This document shows, in pieces, positions 43,392-52,810 of a stretch of DNA of 64,000 nt. The translations under genes and the position numbers were made by a program. The notes beneath the pieces were generated by a model. That model did no database searches. It had not been told where the DNA came from and was given only the letters and a program-made list of their open reading frames with translations. Origin of the DNA: Microbacterium sp. YJN-G (lineage in GTDB: Bacteria > Actinomycetota > Actinomycetes > Actinomycetales > Microbacteriaceae); contig NZ_CP060403.1 in the NCBI RefSeq assembly GCF_015040615.1, positions 84,597-148,596 of the forward strand. Reading direction: 5' to 3'. Within the stretch, counting starts at the first letter, position 1. The number at the start of each line of letters is the position of its first letter.

Positions 43392-44872
43392 GAGGAAACG
43401 ATGTGACGGTGTCAGTACCGGTTGTCGAGACGCGATCCTGGATCGATGGCCGTTGGGCCGTCCCGGACCACGAAATCGGTTCGCTTCACGACCCGAACAC
43501 CGGGGCACGGCGTGGCCCTCAGCGTGAGAACTCCACCGAATCGGTAGCGGATGCCATCGCCGCGGCGGACCGCTTGTTCACGGCGCAGATCCTCGACGAT
43601 CTGGGCCCGGCATCCCGCGCTGCCGCCCTCGGAGAATGGGCGGCCCTTCTCGATGACGCAGCCGAGGACATCGCACTGCAGGATTCGCTGTCCACAGGCA
43701 ACCCGCTCTCCACCACGTGCATGCTGGCGGGCTCACTCGGCGCGCGGGTGCGTTCCCTGGCCGCAGAAGTCCTGAACCTCGGAGACGGTAAGGAACTGCC
43801 TGCATCGGGCCGCACCGTCCGGCTGCTCAATCGTTCCCTGGGTCCGACTCTGATCCTCGCGCCGTGGAACGCGCCGACCTTCGTCGCTGTCTCCAAGCTC
43901 GCCGCGGCCTTCGGTGCGGGCTCGCCCTCGATTCTGAAGCCGTCCGAATGGACGCCGGCGGGCGCGCAGATTGCGTTCGAGTTGTTCGTTCAGGTGTTGG
44001 ATGCCCGCGCCCTCCCCGCCGCATCCGTGCAGCTCGTTCACGGTGGCGCGAGCGTCGGCAGTGCGCTGACCTCGGATCCTCGGGTTCGTGTCATCACCTT
44101 CACAGGGGGTCTCGCCGCTGGCCGAGCGGTCGCCCGCGCCGCCGCCGAGTCCCTTGCGAACGTGCAGCTCGAGCTCGGGTCGAACAATCCCGCCGTCGTC
44201 CTCGAAGGCGCAGATGTGGAAAGGACCGCATCTGACCTCATCGCGGGTATGACACGCCTGAACGGACAGTGGTGCGAAGCGCCCGGGAAGATCCTCGTCC
44301 CGAGGTCCATGCACGACACGCTCACGGACGCGCTCGTGGCCGAAGCGGGGCGCATTCGGATCATGCACTCACTCGAACCCGACTGTGACCTCGGGCCTCT
44401 CGCCTACGAAGCACATCGCGACCGCCTCGAGGCCTCCGTCGCTGGACACGAAGCTCGAGGGGCGCAGGTCCGCCGCATCGGAACGAAGCCGGCGGCGGAT
44501 GGTTGGTTCTTCGCCCCGACTGTGATCACGGGGCTTCCTGCTGCTGCAGCATCGGAGGAACTGTTCGGCCCGGCAGTGACTGTGCATCCCTACGACGACG
44601 TCGCGGATGCCATCTCCGACGCGAACGCCGCCGGCGGCGGGCTGGACGCGTTCGTATTCGGCGCAGACGAGGACGAAGCGATCCAGGTCGGCGGCCGTCT
44701 TCTCGCCGGAGAGGTCAGGGTGAACGGCACCAAAATGGCCGACCTGGCGGGGGAATCACAACAGACCTTCTGGGGCACGTCCGGGGTGGGAGGTCACGGC
44801 CCCGCTCAAGGCGTCGCCTTCTACCAGGGGCGTCGGGTCGTGGGCGTCGACGACCCCTCCCTGCCCATCTAG
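43388..44872 (+). CDS. Aldehyde dehydrogenase, second copy
   Basis: 494 residues. [14 protein letters not shown] with the base Glu and the catalytic Cys in [12 protein letters not shown]. Distant from the 32505 enzyme, so a different aldehyde is likely. Translationally coupled to the alcohol dehydrogenase. Confidence 0.9.
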   Translation: MRGNDVTVSVPVVETRSWIDGRWAVPDHEIGSLHDPNTGARRGPQRENSTESVADAIAAADRLFTAQILDDLGPASRAAALGEWAALLDDAAEDIALQDSLSTGNPLSTTCMLAGSLGARVRSLAAEVLNLGDGKELPASGRTVRLLNRSLGPTLILAPWNAPTFVAVSKLAAAFGAGSPSILKPSEWTPAGAQIAFELFVQVLDARALPAASVQLVHGGASVGSALTSDPRVRVITFTGGLAAGRAVARAAAESLANVQLELGSNNPAVVLEGADVERTASDLIAGMTRLNGQWCEAPGKILVPRSMHDTLTDALVAEAGRIRIMHSLEPDCDLGPLAYEAHRDRLEASVAGHEARGAQVRRIGTKPAADGWFFAPTVITGLPAAAASEELFGPAVTVHPYDDVADAISDANAAGGGLDAFVFGADEDEAIQVGGRLLAGEVRVNGTKMADLAGESQQTFWGTSGVGGHGPAQGVAFYQGRRVVGVDDPSLPI

Positions 44873-44912
44873 ACCGTCCATTCACATCATCCGCAAGAGA
44901 AAGCAGAATCAC

Positions 44913-46031
44913 ATGATCATCGGTGTTCCCACGGAAGTGAAGAACAATGAGAACCGTGTCGCAGCGACACCTGCCGGTGTCGCCGAACTTGCCGCGCACG
45001 GGCATCGCGTGCTCGTCCAGGCTGGGGCTGGTGTCGGCAGCGCATTCTCGGACGACGAGTATGCCGACGCCTGCGCCGAGCTCCTTCCTGACGCGGAATC
45101 GGTCTGGGCAGCAGCCGACATGATCTTGAAGGTCAAGGAGCCTGTCAGCAGCGAGTACTCCCTCATGCGCAAGGACCAGGTCCTTTTCACGTACCTGCAC
45201 CTCGCCGCGGATGCCCCGCTGACGCAGGCCCTGCTCGACAGCGGCACGACCGCCATCGCCTACGAGACGGTGCAGCTTCCGGACCGCAGCCTTCCGTTGC
45301 TTTCACCGATGTCGGAGGTCGCGGGCAGGCTCTCCACCCAGGTGGGCGCGAACCAGCTGATGCGGTCGCAGGGCGGACGCGGGCTTCTCCTCGGCGGCGT
45401 CCCGGGCGCACCGAAAGGCAAGGTCGTTATCATCGGCGGTGGCGTCGCAGGCGAACACGCGGCCACGATGGCGCTGGGGCTCGGAGCGGAGGTTACGCTG
45501 CTCGATGTAAACCTCCCCCGTCTGCGCGCGCTCGAAGCACGCTTTGACGGCCGTGTCACCACCCTGCGCTCAAGCCCGTACACCATCGCCGCTGCGGTGG
45601 AGGATGCGGACCTCGTCATCGGCTCCGTCCTCATTCCCGGGGCCAGCGCTCCCAAGCTCGTCACCGACGAGATGGTGGCGCGCATGCGCCCCGGATCCGT
45701 CCTCGTGGACATCGCTATCGACCAGGGCGGATGCTTCGAAGGCTCCCGCCCTACGACTCACGATGATCCCACCTTCCCTGTTCACGACGCTATCTACTAC
45801 TGCGTGGCGAACATGCCGGGCGCTGTGCCCCGTACGTCGACGATTTCTCTGACGAACGCGACCCTGCCCTACGCGCTGGCCATTGCCGATAAGGGATGGC
45901 GGGCGGCGCTGGCCGCCGATGCGTCGCTGGCTCGCGGACTCAGCACTCATGAGGGCGTGCTCACGAACGCGGCCGTTGGCGAAGCTCTCGGAATCGAAAG
46001 CGCCGCCGTCGAACGGGTCCTCGCGGCCTGA
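44913..46031 (+). CDS. ald: Alanine dehydrogenase
   Basis: 372 residues, full length. [20 protein letters not shown] (substrate Lys/Arg region), TYLHLAAD (catalytic His), [20 protein letters not shown] (NAD binding) and [20 protein letters not shown]. Converts alanine to pyruvate and ammonia, regenerating the amino acceptor for a pyruvate-dependent transaminase and feeding ppsA. Confidence 0.95.
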   Translation: MIIGVPTEVKNNENRVAATPAGVAELAAHGHRVLVQAGAGVGSAFSDDEYADACAELLPDAESVWAAADMILKVKEPVSSEYSLMRKDQVLFTYLHLAADAPLTQALLDSGTTAIAYETVQLPDRSLPLLSPMSEVAGRLSTQVGANQLMRSQGGRGLLLGGVPGAPKGKVVIIGGGVAGEHAATMALGLGAEVTLLDVNLPRLRALEARFDGRVTTLRSSPYTIAAAVEDADLVIGSVLIPGASAPKLVTDEMVARMRPGSVLVDIAIDQGGCFEGSRPTTHDDPTFPVHDAIYYCVANMPGAVPRTSTISLTNATLPYALAIADKGWRAALAADASLARGLSTHEGVLTNAAVGEALGIESAAVERVLAA

Positions 46032-46039
46032 TCCCTGTT

Positions 46040-46066
46040 GTTGCGGGGGCACCGAGCCCCCGCAAC
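46040..46066 (+). terminator. Hairpin after ald
   Basis: 11-bp stem GTTGCGGGGGC, 5-base loop, between ald and the HtaA-domain gene. Confidence 0.65.
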
Positions 46067-46085
46067 ACTAACGAAGGAGGTAGTC

Positions 46086-46613
46086 ATGAACACACCGCGT
46101 TTCGACACCCGCGCCGACCTGGGTTTCGCTTGGAGTGTCAAGGACTCCTTTCTCCGGTACATCCGCAGCATGCCGGACGGCGCTATCCACTGGGGCGACG
46201 GCGCGTCCGTCACCAGCGACGGCCAGTTCTACTTCCCACTGACATCGGTGACTCGGACAACAGAGGGCTTGGACCTTCAGTTCGGCGGAGAAGTCCGGTT
46301 CCTCGCTCACCGCGGACTGCTCGCCGTCACCCTCGAATCCCCAATCATCCGCGTTACGCGAACCACGGCGACACTCATCAATGGCGTCGAGGGCGGACGG
46401 GACGAGCTGTGCGAAATGAACCTGCCCCCGCAGACCCATGACGACGACGTCCTCATGTGGTTGGACGCACCTGTGACGTTGACCGCCGCCGGCTCCGAGC
46501 TGTTCGCGGGAACGTACGCGCTGCATGAGGTCATGGCTCCGATGACTATTCGCATTCCCCTCGCGAGGGACACGACGTCCCCTGCGGGCACGCTCACCGC
46601 CGCAGACGTTTGA
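46086..46613 (+). CDS. HtaA-domain protein
   Basis: 175 residues from ATG 46086 (GAAGGAGG). FAWSVKDSFLRYIRS, GQFYFPLTSV, EVRFLAHRGLLAVTLESPII are the HtaA-domain pattern. HtaA domains bind heme in secreted corynebacterial proteins, but this copy has no signal peptide or anchor, so it is probably cytoplasmic. Heme trafficking for the P450 is conceivable, not shown. Confidence 0.75.
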   Translation: MNTPRFDTRADLGFAWSVKDSFLRYIRSMPDGAIHWGDGASVTSDGQFYFPLTSVTRTTEGLDLQFGGEVRFLAHRGLLAVTLESPIIRVTRTTATLINGVEGGRDELCEMNLPPQTHDDDVLMWLDAPVTLTAAGSELFAGTYALHEVMAPMTIRIPLARDTTSPAGTLTAADV

Positions 46614-46685
46614 TCTTCCCGCGCCGATGATCCTCGATCTGTCGGCTTGGGACCTAGAGGTGCAACCTGCACCGCTGAGTGAAAG

Positions 46686-46711
46686 GGAGGGGGAGGCTGC
46701 GCTCCCCCTCC
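46686..46711 (+). terminator. Hairpin terminator
   Basis: Perfect 10-bp stem GGAGGGGGAG with a 6-base loop, after the HtaA-domain gene. Confidence 0.65.
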
Positions 46712-46818
46712 TGGCTCAGTCGGCTCATCCGATGGCTCTCATCCGTGAGAGGTTCGGTTCGGCCCGTCACCGGGACGCGGCTGAGAAGCACTTTCGAGCG
46801 TGACCTGCGACCACCCCG

Positions 46819-46835
46819 TATACCCCGGGGGTATA
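46819..46835 (+). promoter_or_regulatory. CsoR/CstR-type operator
   Basis: TATACCCCGGGGGTATA, a perfect palindrome with a central G, ending 11 bp before the thioredoxin ATG. This is the form of site used by CsoR-family repressors; the family gene closes the same operon (49197). Confidence 0.8.
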
Positions 46836-46845
46836 TGCTAGGAGC

Positions 46846-47220
46846 ATGGCAACTGTGGAGATCACCAAGGACAACCTCGAGAAGACCATCGACGCCGGCG
46901 GCGTCGTGTTGCTGGATTTCTGGGCGGAATGGTGCGGCCCGTGTCGCATGTTCGGCCCCATCTTCGAGGCGGCGTCAGAAGCACGCCCGGACGTCGTGTT
47001 CGGCAAGGTCGATACGGAGGCGCAGCGCGAGCTCGCCGCCGGATTCCAGATCACATCGATCCCGACGCTGATGGCGTTCCGTGACGGGATCCTCGTTTTC
47101 AGCCAGCCCGGTGCCCTGCCCGCCTCTGGGCTCGACCAAGTTCTCGACGCGGTACAGGACCTTGACATGGACGACGTACGGGCGAAGATCGCAGAGCGTG
47201 AAGAAAGTGACTCGCGGTGA
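46846..47220 (+). CDS. Thioredoxin
   Basis: 124 residues with WCGPC active site (Cys 30 and 33) and the cis-Pro region TSIPTLMAF. First gene of a four-gene operon controlled by the CsoR-type operator. It likely reduces persulfides or protein disulfides formed during sulfur stress. Confidence 0.95.
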   Translation: MATVEITKDNLEKTIDAGGVVLLDFWAEWCGPCRMFGPIFEAASEARPDVVFGKVDTEAQRELAAGFQITSIPTLMAFRDGILVFSQPGALPASGLDQVLDAVQDLDMDDVRAKIAEREESDSR

Positions 47221-48905
47221 GGATCGTCGTCGTCGGCGGTGTCGCCGGCGGGATGAGCTTCGCCGCCCGCGCACGTCGACTTGACGAGACAGCCGAGATC
47301 ATCGTCCTCGAACGCGGTGAGCATGTCTCATTCGCTAACTGCGGCCTGCCTTACTTCGTGGGCGGCGAGATCACCGACCCGGACGCCCTTCTCGTACAGA
47401 CGCCCGAACGGCTACGCGCGAGCCTCAACCTCGACGTTCGTACCCGCCACGAAGTCGTAGGCCTCGATGCAGACGCGCACGAGGTCACCGTCCAGACGGA
47501 AGCAGGTGAGGAGCGGATCTCGTACGACGCCCTCGTGCTCTCACCCGGCGCCTCCGCGGTACGTCCTCCCATCGACGGCTTGAACAGCTCGCGAGTGAGG
47601 ACTCTACGTACAGTCGAGGACGCACGGGCCCTTCGAGACCGCGTCGAGTCGGGGGCTCGGCATGCTGTCGTCCTCGGCGCTGGGTTCATCGGTGTGGAGG
47701 CCGCCGAAGCCCTCTCCCTCAGCGGTCTCACCACGACAATCGTCGGTCTTGCACCTCACGTCCTGGCGCCATTCGATGAGGAACACGCGTGGTCCGTCAC
47801 CCAGGAGCTGCGCCGCCTGGGTGTCGATGTGCGCACCGATGTCGAGGCCGGACGGATCGTGCCCGGCGCCATCAGCGACACCGTTCAGTTGTCGGACGGC
47901 ACAAGCGTCGTCGCGGACCTCATCGTTCTCGCGGCGGGCGTTCGCCCCGACACCGCCGTCTTCGAAGCCGCGGGCGTGGCCTGCGACCGCTCCGCCATCA
48001 TCACCGACGACCGCGGACGCACCTCACTCCCCGGTGTGTGGGCAGTCGGAGACGCTACGGCGAGCACGGATCCGATCACGGGCGCGCGTCGCCCCGTCGC
48101 GCTGGCGGGACCGGCGAACCGGGCCGGCAGACTTGTCGCCGACCACATCCTGCGCCCCGAACAGGCTCGCGCGATACCTGCGCCGCTCGGCACTGCCATC
48201 ATCCGCGTCGGGGAGCTGACCGCGGCGACCACCGGCGCGAATCGGAAAGCGCTCGAGCAGGCGGGAGTCGCGTTCGAGACCCTTCACCTGCAGCCCAATC
48301 AGCATGCAGGATACTTTCCAGGGGCTACACCAGTCCACCTCAGCATCCACGTCCGACTGGACGACGGTTTGATTCTTGGTGCGCAAGCGACGGGTCTGGA
48401 CGGCGTTGATAAGAGGATCGACGTCCTTGCCACCGCCATTAGAAACGGGATGGTCGTGGCCGATCTCATTGACCTTGATCTCGCCTACGCCCCGCCCTAC
48501 GGCCAAGCGAAGGATCCCGTGAACCTGGCAGGCATGCTCGGTGCGAACGTCATGGACGGCGTGCTCAAGCTGTGGAATGCGCGCGACCTCGGCGAGGTGC
48601 GCTCCACATCACTGATCCTCGACGTTCGAACAGACGAAGAAGTCGCGACGGGTATGGTTCCCGGGGCTCTCCATATCCCTCATACGCAGTTGCGGGAACG
48701 ACTCGACGAGGTGCGCGCTGCAGCGGACGGGCGTCCGGTCCGGGTGATGTGCGCCTCAGGCGTCCGCTCCGCCATCGCTCACCGGATCCTGGTACAGCAC
48801 GGATTCGACTCCGCCTCGTTGTCTGGCGGAATGACGACACTGCGTGCGCTTCTCGGCGAACGAACCGACAGCATTCTGGCGATCCCGGAGCTCGTGCATG
48901 GCTAG
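47217..48905 (+). CDS. CoA-disulfide/persulfide reductase with C-terminal rhodanese domain
   Basis: 562 residues from a GTG overlapping the thioredoxin stop. FAD/NAD(P) module with the single active Cys in SFANCGLPYFVGG (C42), a dimerisation domain, and a rhodanese domain (about 465-555) with the loop CASGVRS (C512). Such CoADR-RHD enzymes act on CoA-persulfides and polysulfides. Context with thioredoxin, DUF2892 and CstR-like genes supports reactive-sulfur detoxification. Confidence 0.9.
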   Translation: MRIVVVGGVAGGMSFAARARRLDETAEIIVLERGEHVSFANCGLPYFVGGEITDPDALLVQTPERLRASLNLDVRTRHEVVGLDADAHEVTVQTEAGEERISYDALVLSPGASAVRPPIDGLNSSRVRTLRTVEDARALRDRVESGARHAVVLGAGFIGVEAAEALSLSGLTTTIVGLAPHVLAPFDEEHAWSVTQELRRLGVDVRTDVEAGRIVPGAISDTVQLSDGTSVVADLIVLAAGVRPDTAVFEAAGVACDRSAIITDDRGRTSLPGVWAVGDATASTDPITGARRPVALAGPANRAGRLVADHILRPEQARAIPAPLGTAIIRVGELTAATTGANRKALEQAGVAFETLHLQPNQHAGYFPGATPVHLSIHVRLDDGLILGAQATGLDGVDKRIDVLATAIRNGMVVADLIDLDLAYAPPYGQAKDPVNLAGMLGANVMDGVLKLWNARDLGEVRSTSLILDVRTDEEVATGMVPGALHIPHTQLRERLDEVRAAADGRPVRVMCASGVRSAIAHRILVQHGFDSASLSGGMTTLRALLGERTDSILAIPELVHG

Positions 48906-49200
48906 CTCGCACATCTCGTGCTCGCCAAGTCCGACCGAACGCGTCCTTCGCGGGGTCGTCGCGTTGATCCTTGCGTCAGTGGGGTGGACCACGATGCCCA
49001 CCGACCCGGTCGTCGGCGTCTTCGCAACGCTGGCTTCGGGGGCGGTTGCATTCATGACGGTGACCGGCTGGTGTCCGGCATCGCTGATGCGACCGAAATC
49101 GGAACGCGACGGCAGCCCCACTGAATCACTCTCACTGACCGATGCACGCGACATCGCCGACATCGCAACTCGCATTCGCACGAAGGAGCAGCAGCCATGA
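48898..49200 (+). CDS. DUF2892 membrane protein
   Basis: 100 residues from ATG 48898, inside the end of the reductase gene. Two membrane segments (VLRGVVALILASVGW and VVGVFATLASGAVAFMTV) and the GWCP motif of the DUF2892/YgaP membrane domain, which accompanies rhodaneses. The C-terminal tail is helical and cytoplasmic. Confidence 0.8.
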   Translation: MASSHISCSPSPTERVLRGVVALILASVGWTTMPTDPVVGVFATLASGAVAFMTVTGWCPASLMRPKSERDGSPTESLSLTDARDIADIATRIRTKEQQP

Positions 49201-49463
49201 CCCTCGATAGTGAAGCCGCGCAGCGGCGCGTACTGAACCGACTGCGGCGCGCGCGCGGGCAGCTCGACGCCGTGATCGCCGCCGTCGAAGACGAGGCACC
49301 GTGCCGCGACATCGTCACGCAACTGGCTGCCGTCACCCACGCCCTCAACCGGGCGGGATTCGTCGTCGTTGCAACAGCGCTGGAGGAGTGCCTTTCCGCC
49401 CCCGAAGGATCCGACGGTCCCACCGCTGAGGAACTCGAGAAGTTGTTTCTCACGCTGGCCTAA
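49197..49463 (+). CDS. CsoR-family repressor, CstR-like
   Basis: 88 residues, all-helical CsoR fold. By direct count Cys 36 and Cys 65 are present, but residue 61, the copper-ligand His of CsoR, is Ala (ATALEEC). Losing that His while keeping both Cys is the pattern of persulfide-sensing CstR rather than copper CsoR. The gene is ATGA-coupled to the DUF2892 gene and should act on the operator at 46819. Confidence 0.85.
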   Translation: MTLDSEAAQRRVLNRLRRARGQLDAVIAAVEDEAPCRDIVTQLAAVTHALNRAGFVVVATALEECLSAPEGSDGPTAEELEKLFLTLA

Positions 49464-50199
49464 ACCTCCTGACTGATTGAGGTTCGCCCGCCTACTGGAG
49501 TTCGTCTTCCGCGCTGGAAGCTGTTCAGATCCCGAACTACGGTCGACCTCGACGAGACCGGACTCGCCTAACCGATCCTGATTCGTCGGTCCGGACCGAT
49601 GCGGTGTGGGATCGGAGGAGTCCGATGTTCACGGTGGTGTTGTCTCTGTGGAGTTGTCAGGGGTTGAGCACTGGCCCCGGCGCGAGGACGACGCCTCCTG
49701 CTACGGTCGCGGCCGCTCGACAGCTCACAGGCTTGCTTCGACCGGGGATGTGCTCTCCGCGACTCTCTTACGCCCCATACCCTGCGGCACATTCGACGGG
49801 TTTCGGGCGGCATCACGAAGAATTTCTTGAAACCAAGCTCTGCCAAGTCGATGGCAAGGTCGCGAACCCCCGCCGATCCCAGTCGACGAGCGGGAAAGGT
49901 GGCCCTTCAGCCAAGGTGCATCGACACCACCAGCATACGAGAAGGCTTGGACATCACCAGGTTCGCCCCGGGATGGCTTTGAACGCGTCACGTTGTGAAA
50001 GGTCAGACGCCCGGGGATCGACGACTCCCGCGCGCACTCCTCACGTGTAAGGAACCGAGAAGCGCCACGACGGGTGATGACCTGCCATATTCGTGGGCGC
50101 AGATCACACGACGAGTCCGTAGCCCGGCAGACGTCCGTCGCGCCACAACGCCCCGGCGCTGCTGAGAACATCGGCATCGCTCGCACCCGTCAGATCACG
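49464..50199. other. Island-backbone junction without a recognisable gene
   Basis: About 735 bp. Open frames on both strands show no familiar motif. It contains the 72-bp inverted-repeat copy at 49885-49956, which reads as a leftward promoter-like segment, and probably decayed sequence to its left. Confidence 0.5.
49885..49956 (-). repeat. 72-bp inverted repeat, left copy
   Basis: Identical, in opposite orientation, to 63929-64000. Read leftward it has TGTCCA, 10 bases, TATGCT, the same spacing as TGTC and -10 in class A promoters, but a different downstream sequence (GGTGGTGTCGATGCACC). Confidence 0.85.
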
Positions 50200-50550
50200 T
50201 CAGCATGTCCATCCCGGGATCGCCTCGAGGCGGGCGCGCTGGAAGGAGTTCAGCTCCTCACACCTCTGCTCTTCAATCCAGTCGAGGTCCTTCTGAGTCG
50301 CTCCTTCACCCGGACCGGCGATGCGGCCCAAGGCACGAGCTGGCCGCTCGATGCGCCATGCGGCCGCGCACCAGCGCCCCAGCGGTGTGGATCGTCCGAT
50401 CCCGTCCATCTCGTCGATGAACGCGAGGTACGTCTCGACCGAGGCGCGCTCGTCCGCAGTCAGAGCATTATCCGGTCGAAGCAGGAGGATCGCGGTAGGA
50501 GTCCAGTAATTCGCCACGCCCATGCCATGCGCGGTGCACCGCAGTGGCAT
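50200..50550 (-). CDS. Helicase-associated-domain-like protein
   Basis: 116 residues. TPLGRWCAAAWRIE and ELNSFQRARLEAIPGWTC resemble the short helicase-associated repeat (LG-x-W ... R-x2-L-x2-IPGW) found at the end of plasmid helicases, here alone. Partly degenerate (C for the usual W at the end). Eight bases from the upstream gene. Confidence 0.5.
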   Translation of the reverse strand: MPLRCTAHGMGVANYWTPTAILLLRPDNALTADERASVETYLAFIDEMDGIGRSTPLGRWCAAAWRIERPARALGRIAGPGEGATQKDLDWIEEQRCEELNSFQRARLEAIPGWTC

Positions 50551-50557
50551 GGACGCC

Positions 50558-51022
50558 TCACATGTCGAGCGCTGCGAATAGCTCCGAGACTGTCATGTCG
50601 AATGCTGACGCGAGTCCAGCGATAGTCGCCATCGTGGGGTTTGCCGGATTGGTGCTTCCAGCCTTTCCGGACCCTCGACCCGCGATCTGCGCGGGGGTTG
50701 GTTCTTCGTCGGGGGTCATCCCGGTGAGGAAGTCGGAGAAGTCTTCGTAGTCGGCCTCCCACAAGTACTCTGCAGCGAGCCGTATCGCGCGGAACGCCTC
50801 TTTTCGAGCCTCACCTGTAGGCACCGCCATGATGAAGTTGTGACGTTGGATCGCCACCTGTAGGCCATCGTTGATCTCGTCGATTGTGTAGGCCTTGCCG
50901 CTGTCGAGGTCGATGTCACTTTCGAGAAGCAGCGGCTTGAGCTGCTTGAAGAGTTCAGCTGCCAGCCCTGTCTCTACACGCCGCCCGAAACTGTCGCGGC
51001 CGCTGCTGTCTACGTTGGGCAT
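50558..51022 (-). CDS. Hypothetical protein, XRE-like C-terminus
   Basis: 154 residues. The C-terminal NPTMATIAGLASAFDMTVSE resembles the last helices of an XRE HTH (TLxxLAxAFxMxVSEL), but the recognition helices are not evident. N-terminal part unknown. Upstream region lacks a class A operator. Confidence 0.5.
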   Translation of the reverse strand: MPNVDSSGRDSFGRRVETGLAAELFKQLKPLLLESDIDLDSGKAYTIDEINDGLQVAIQRHNFIMAVPTGEARKEAFRAIRLAAEYLWEADYEDFSDFLTGMTPDEEPTPAQIAGRGSGKAGSTNPANPTMATIAGLASAFDMTVSELFAALDM

Positions 51023-51123
51023 GAACGAGTCTCCTCATCAGGCGTCTGTAGCTCAGACCATAGCCGAGGGGTCTGTTGCCCGGAGCCGGGACATCGCCTG
51101 TGGTGCCGTGAGACGATGCGTCG

Positions 51124-51630
51124 ATGAAGACGACCCATCGCGACGGCGAGGCGGGTGGGCTGCGGATGCCGGCCGTGTGGGATCGGGCCTCGCTCGAGGC
51201 GGTCGGGTTCGTGGGGTTCGTTCGATTCGCGGATCTTGCGGCCGCGAGGGTGCCGACTGAGGCGGGGATCTACGTGGTGCTGCGTCCGGCGGCGACGTCG
51301 CCGGAGCTGCTCGAGCTGACGCGAGCGCGGGCGGGATCCGCCTACCCTTTGGATGACCTCGCGGCTCGGTGGGTGTCGGGGACGCCGGTGCTGTACATCG
51401 GCAAGGCAGAGGCGAAAGTGGGCGGGCTGCGCAAGCGGCTGGGGCAGTTCGCGCGGAAGGGTGCCAGCCACCAGGGCGGGCGTTCGATCTGGCAGCTGGC
51501 CGATCAAGACGAGCTGCTCGTTGCGTGGGTGACGACGCCGGAGGAGTCCGCGGAGGACGTGGAGGTTCGCTACCGCGCCGCGTTCGCTGACGTGTTCGGT
51601 CGCTGGCCGTTCGCGAACCGGAAGCGATGA
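51124..51630 (+). CDS. GIY-YIG-like protein
   Basis: 168 residues. EAGIYVVLRPA and TPVLYIGKAEAKVGGLRKRL place the GIY and YIG signatures about 60 residues apart with the following Arg. A longer-than-usual insertion separates the two motifs. Possibly a nuclease of the element; alternative start ATG 51166. Confidence 0.7.
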   Translation: MKTTHRDGEAGGLRMPAVWDRASLEAVGFVGFVRFADLAAARVPTEAGIYVVLRPAATSPELLELTRARAGSAYPLDDLAARWVSGTPVLYIGKAEAKVGGLRKRLGQFARKGASHQGGRSIWQLADQDELLVAWVTTPEESAEDVEVRYRAAFADVFGRWPFANRKR

Positions 51631-51703
51631 GGGCAGGCGGTTGATGAGAGGGGTTTCGCCGGGGATCTAGGTTGCTACCGCGGGCCTGTGTACGCTCTCG
51701 GCC

Positions 51704-52288
51704 ATGAGGGCAGACAGGTTTGAGGACGTGGAGCTTGGCGCGTTTGAGCGCTTCTATGACGAGCGACCCTTCGAGGGGCGCAGCTATCCCGGCCCATACT
51801 TCGAGACCGAGATCGCGTCGGGCATGAAGCGCGGGTTAGCGGTGTCCGTGGAGGGGCCTACGGTCGATGACGCGCGGGCGCTCATGGATCAGGTGAGGGC
51901 CATTATCGCCCGCCCGCTGCCCACCCACGAGATGTACTCTGCGCTGCTCGAGACATTCCCCAAGGCGTTCCCCTGGAATACCCCAAGACAGATGAGCTAT
52001 GCCGTCACGCCGAGTGCCATTTGCGTCGGAAGGGAGGGAGACTACTCAGTCCACTTCGACGTCGACTCGGAAGACGACACTCAAGTCGACTATTGGCCTG
52101 TCGTGTGGCTTGACCGTGACGGCAACATTCTGAGCGCTCACGCCGATGGCGGACGTGGCGAATATCCCGGAGGTCGGGACTACACCCTCCCGGAGGCGAC
52201 CGAGGCGTTGGTGCGATCCTGGCCGTCGAAGAACATTTGGGCAGAGGACATCGCGACCCGTCTGGACAAACTGGACGGGCTGGGCTGA
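51704..52288 (+). CDS. Hypothetical protein
   Basis: 194 residues; acidic and Trp/Tyr-rich (VHFDVDSEDDTQVDYWPVVW). No domain recognised. Rightward like the GIY-YIG gene, with no class A operator. Confidence 0.55.
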   Translation: MRADRFEDVELGAFERFYDERPFEGRSYPGPYFETEIASGMKRGLAVSVEGPTVDDARALMDQVRAIIARPLPTHEMYSALLETFPKAFPWNTPRQMSYAVTPSAICVGREGDYSVHFDVDSEDDTQVDYWPVVWLDRDGNILSAHADGGRGEYPGGRDYTLPEATEALVRSWPSKNIWAEDIATRLDKLDGLG

Positions 52289-52324
52289 GCCCCGCGTTCG
52301 TCGACGGGGCCCAGCGCGGCGGTG

Positions 52325-52690
52325 TCAGCCTCGTGCGGCTGCCAGCTCAGCGTCGATCCGGCGCCGCTCGCCGCCGGGGTGAGTGCTGCCCAGCAGCACG
52401 ACGCGGCGATCCCATGCGACCTCACCCGTGAGCGAGTCGACCCAGTCGGTGACGTCGGCGCGCTGCGCCTCGGTCAGCTGGTCGACGGCCAGGCCGGGCA
52501 GGATCGTATCGGGCAGGGTGAGGGTCTTGCGCAGGTACTCGAAGTCAACCTCGTTGCGCCAGGCGCGCTCCGACTCGATGAACCGGTCGATCTGCGCGTT
52601 GTCGGGGTGCCACTGGCATCCGCCGATGCAGGCCTCCTCGGGGTCGACGGACTGAAACCAGACGGCGTGTACGGTGCGGTTGGTGGTCAT
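52325..52690 (-). CDS. Cassette protein 1, unknown function
   Basis: 121 residues from ATG 52690. Contains CIGGCQWHPDNAQID and AWDRRVVLLGSTHPGG. First of the right-arm cassettes, one gene behind operator 52711. Confidence 0.55.
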   Translation of the reverse strand: MTTNRTVHAVWFQSVDPEEACIGGCQWHPDNAQIDRFIESERAWRNEVDFEYLRKTLTLPDTILPGLAVDQLTEAQRADVTDWVDSLTGEVAWDRRVVLLGSTHPGGERRRIDAELAAARG

Positions 52691-52710
52691 GGCATCCTCC
52701 CGGATTGCTA

Positions 52711-52727
52711 GTGAATGTGACATTCAT
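52711..52727 (-). promoter_or_regulatory. Class A operator
   Basis: GTGAATGTGACATTCAT, one mismatch. -10 TAGCCT, with AATGTCGGA upstream. Confidence 0.8.
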
Positions 52728-52775
52728 AGGCTACGGGGGGCCTCCGACATTGGCAGCGGCGAGCGCCGCGAGGGG

Positions 52776-52800
52776 CGGGGCGGGCGGTGTGCCCGCCCCG
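52776..52800 (-). terminator. Cassette terminator
   Basis: 10-bp stem CGGGGCGGGC, 5-base loop, ten bases after the stop at 52811. Confidence 0.6.
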
Positions 52801-52810
52801 CCGGGTTGGG

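Noticed and set aside
49604..50050. 148-residue rightward ORF and the overlapping leftward ORFs
   Set aside because: No motif, no ribosome site, and the frame crosses the 72-bp repeat; treated as background.
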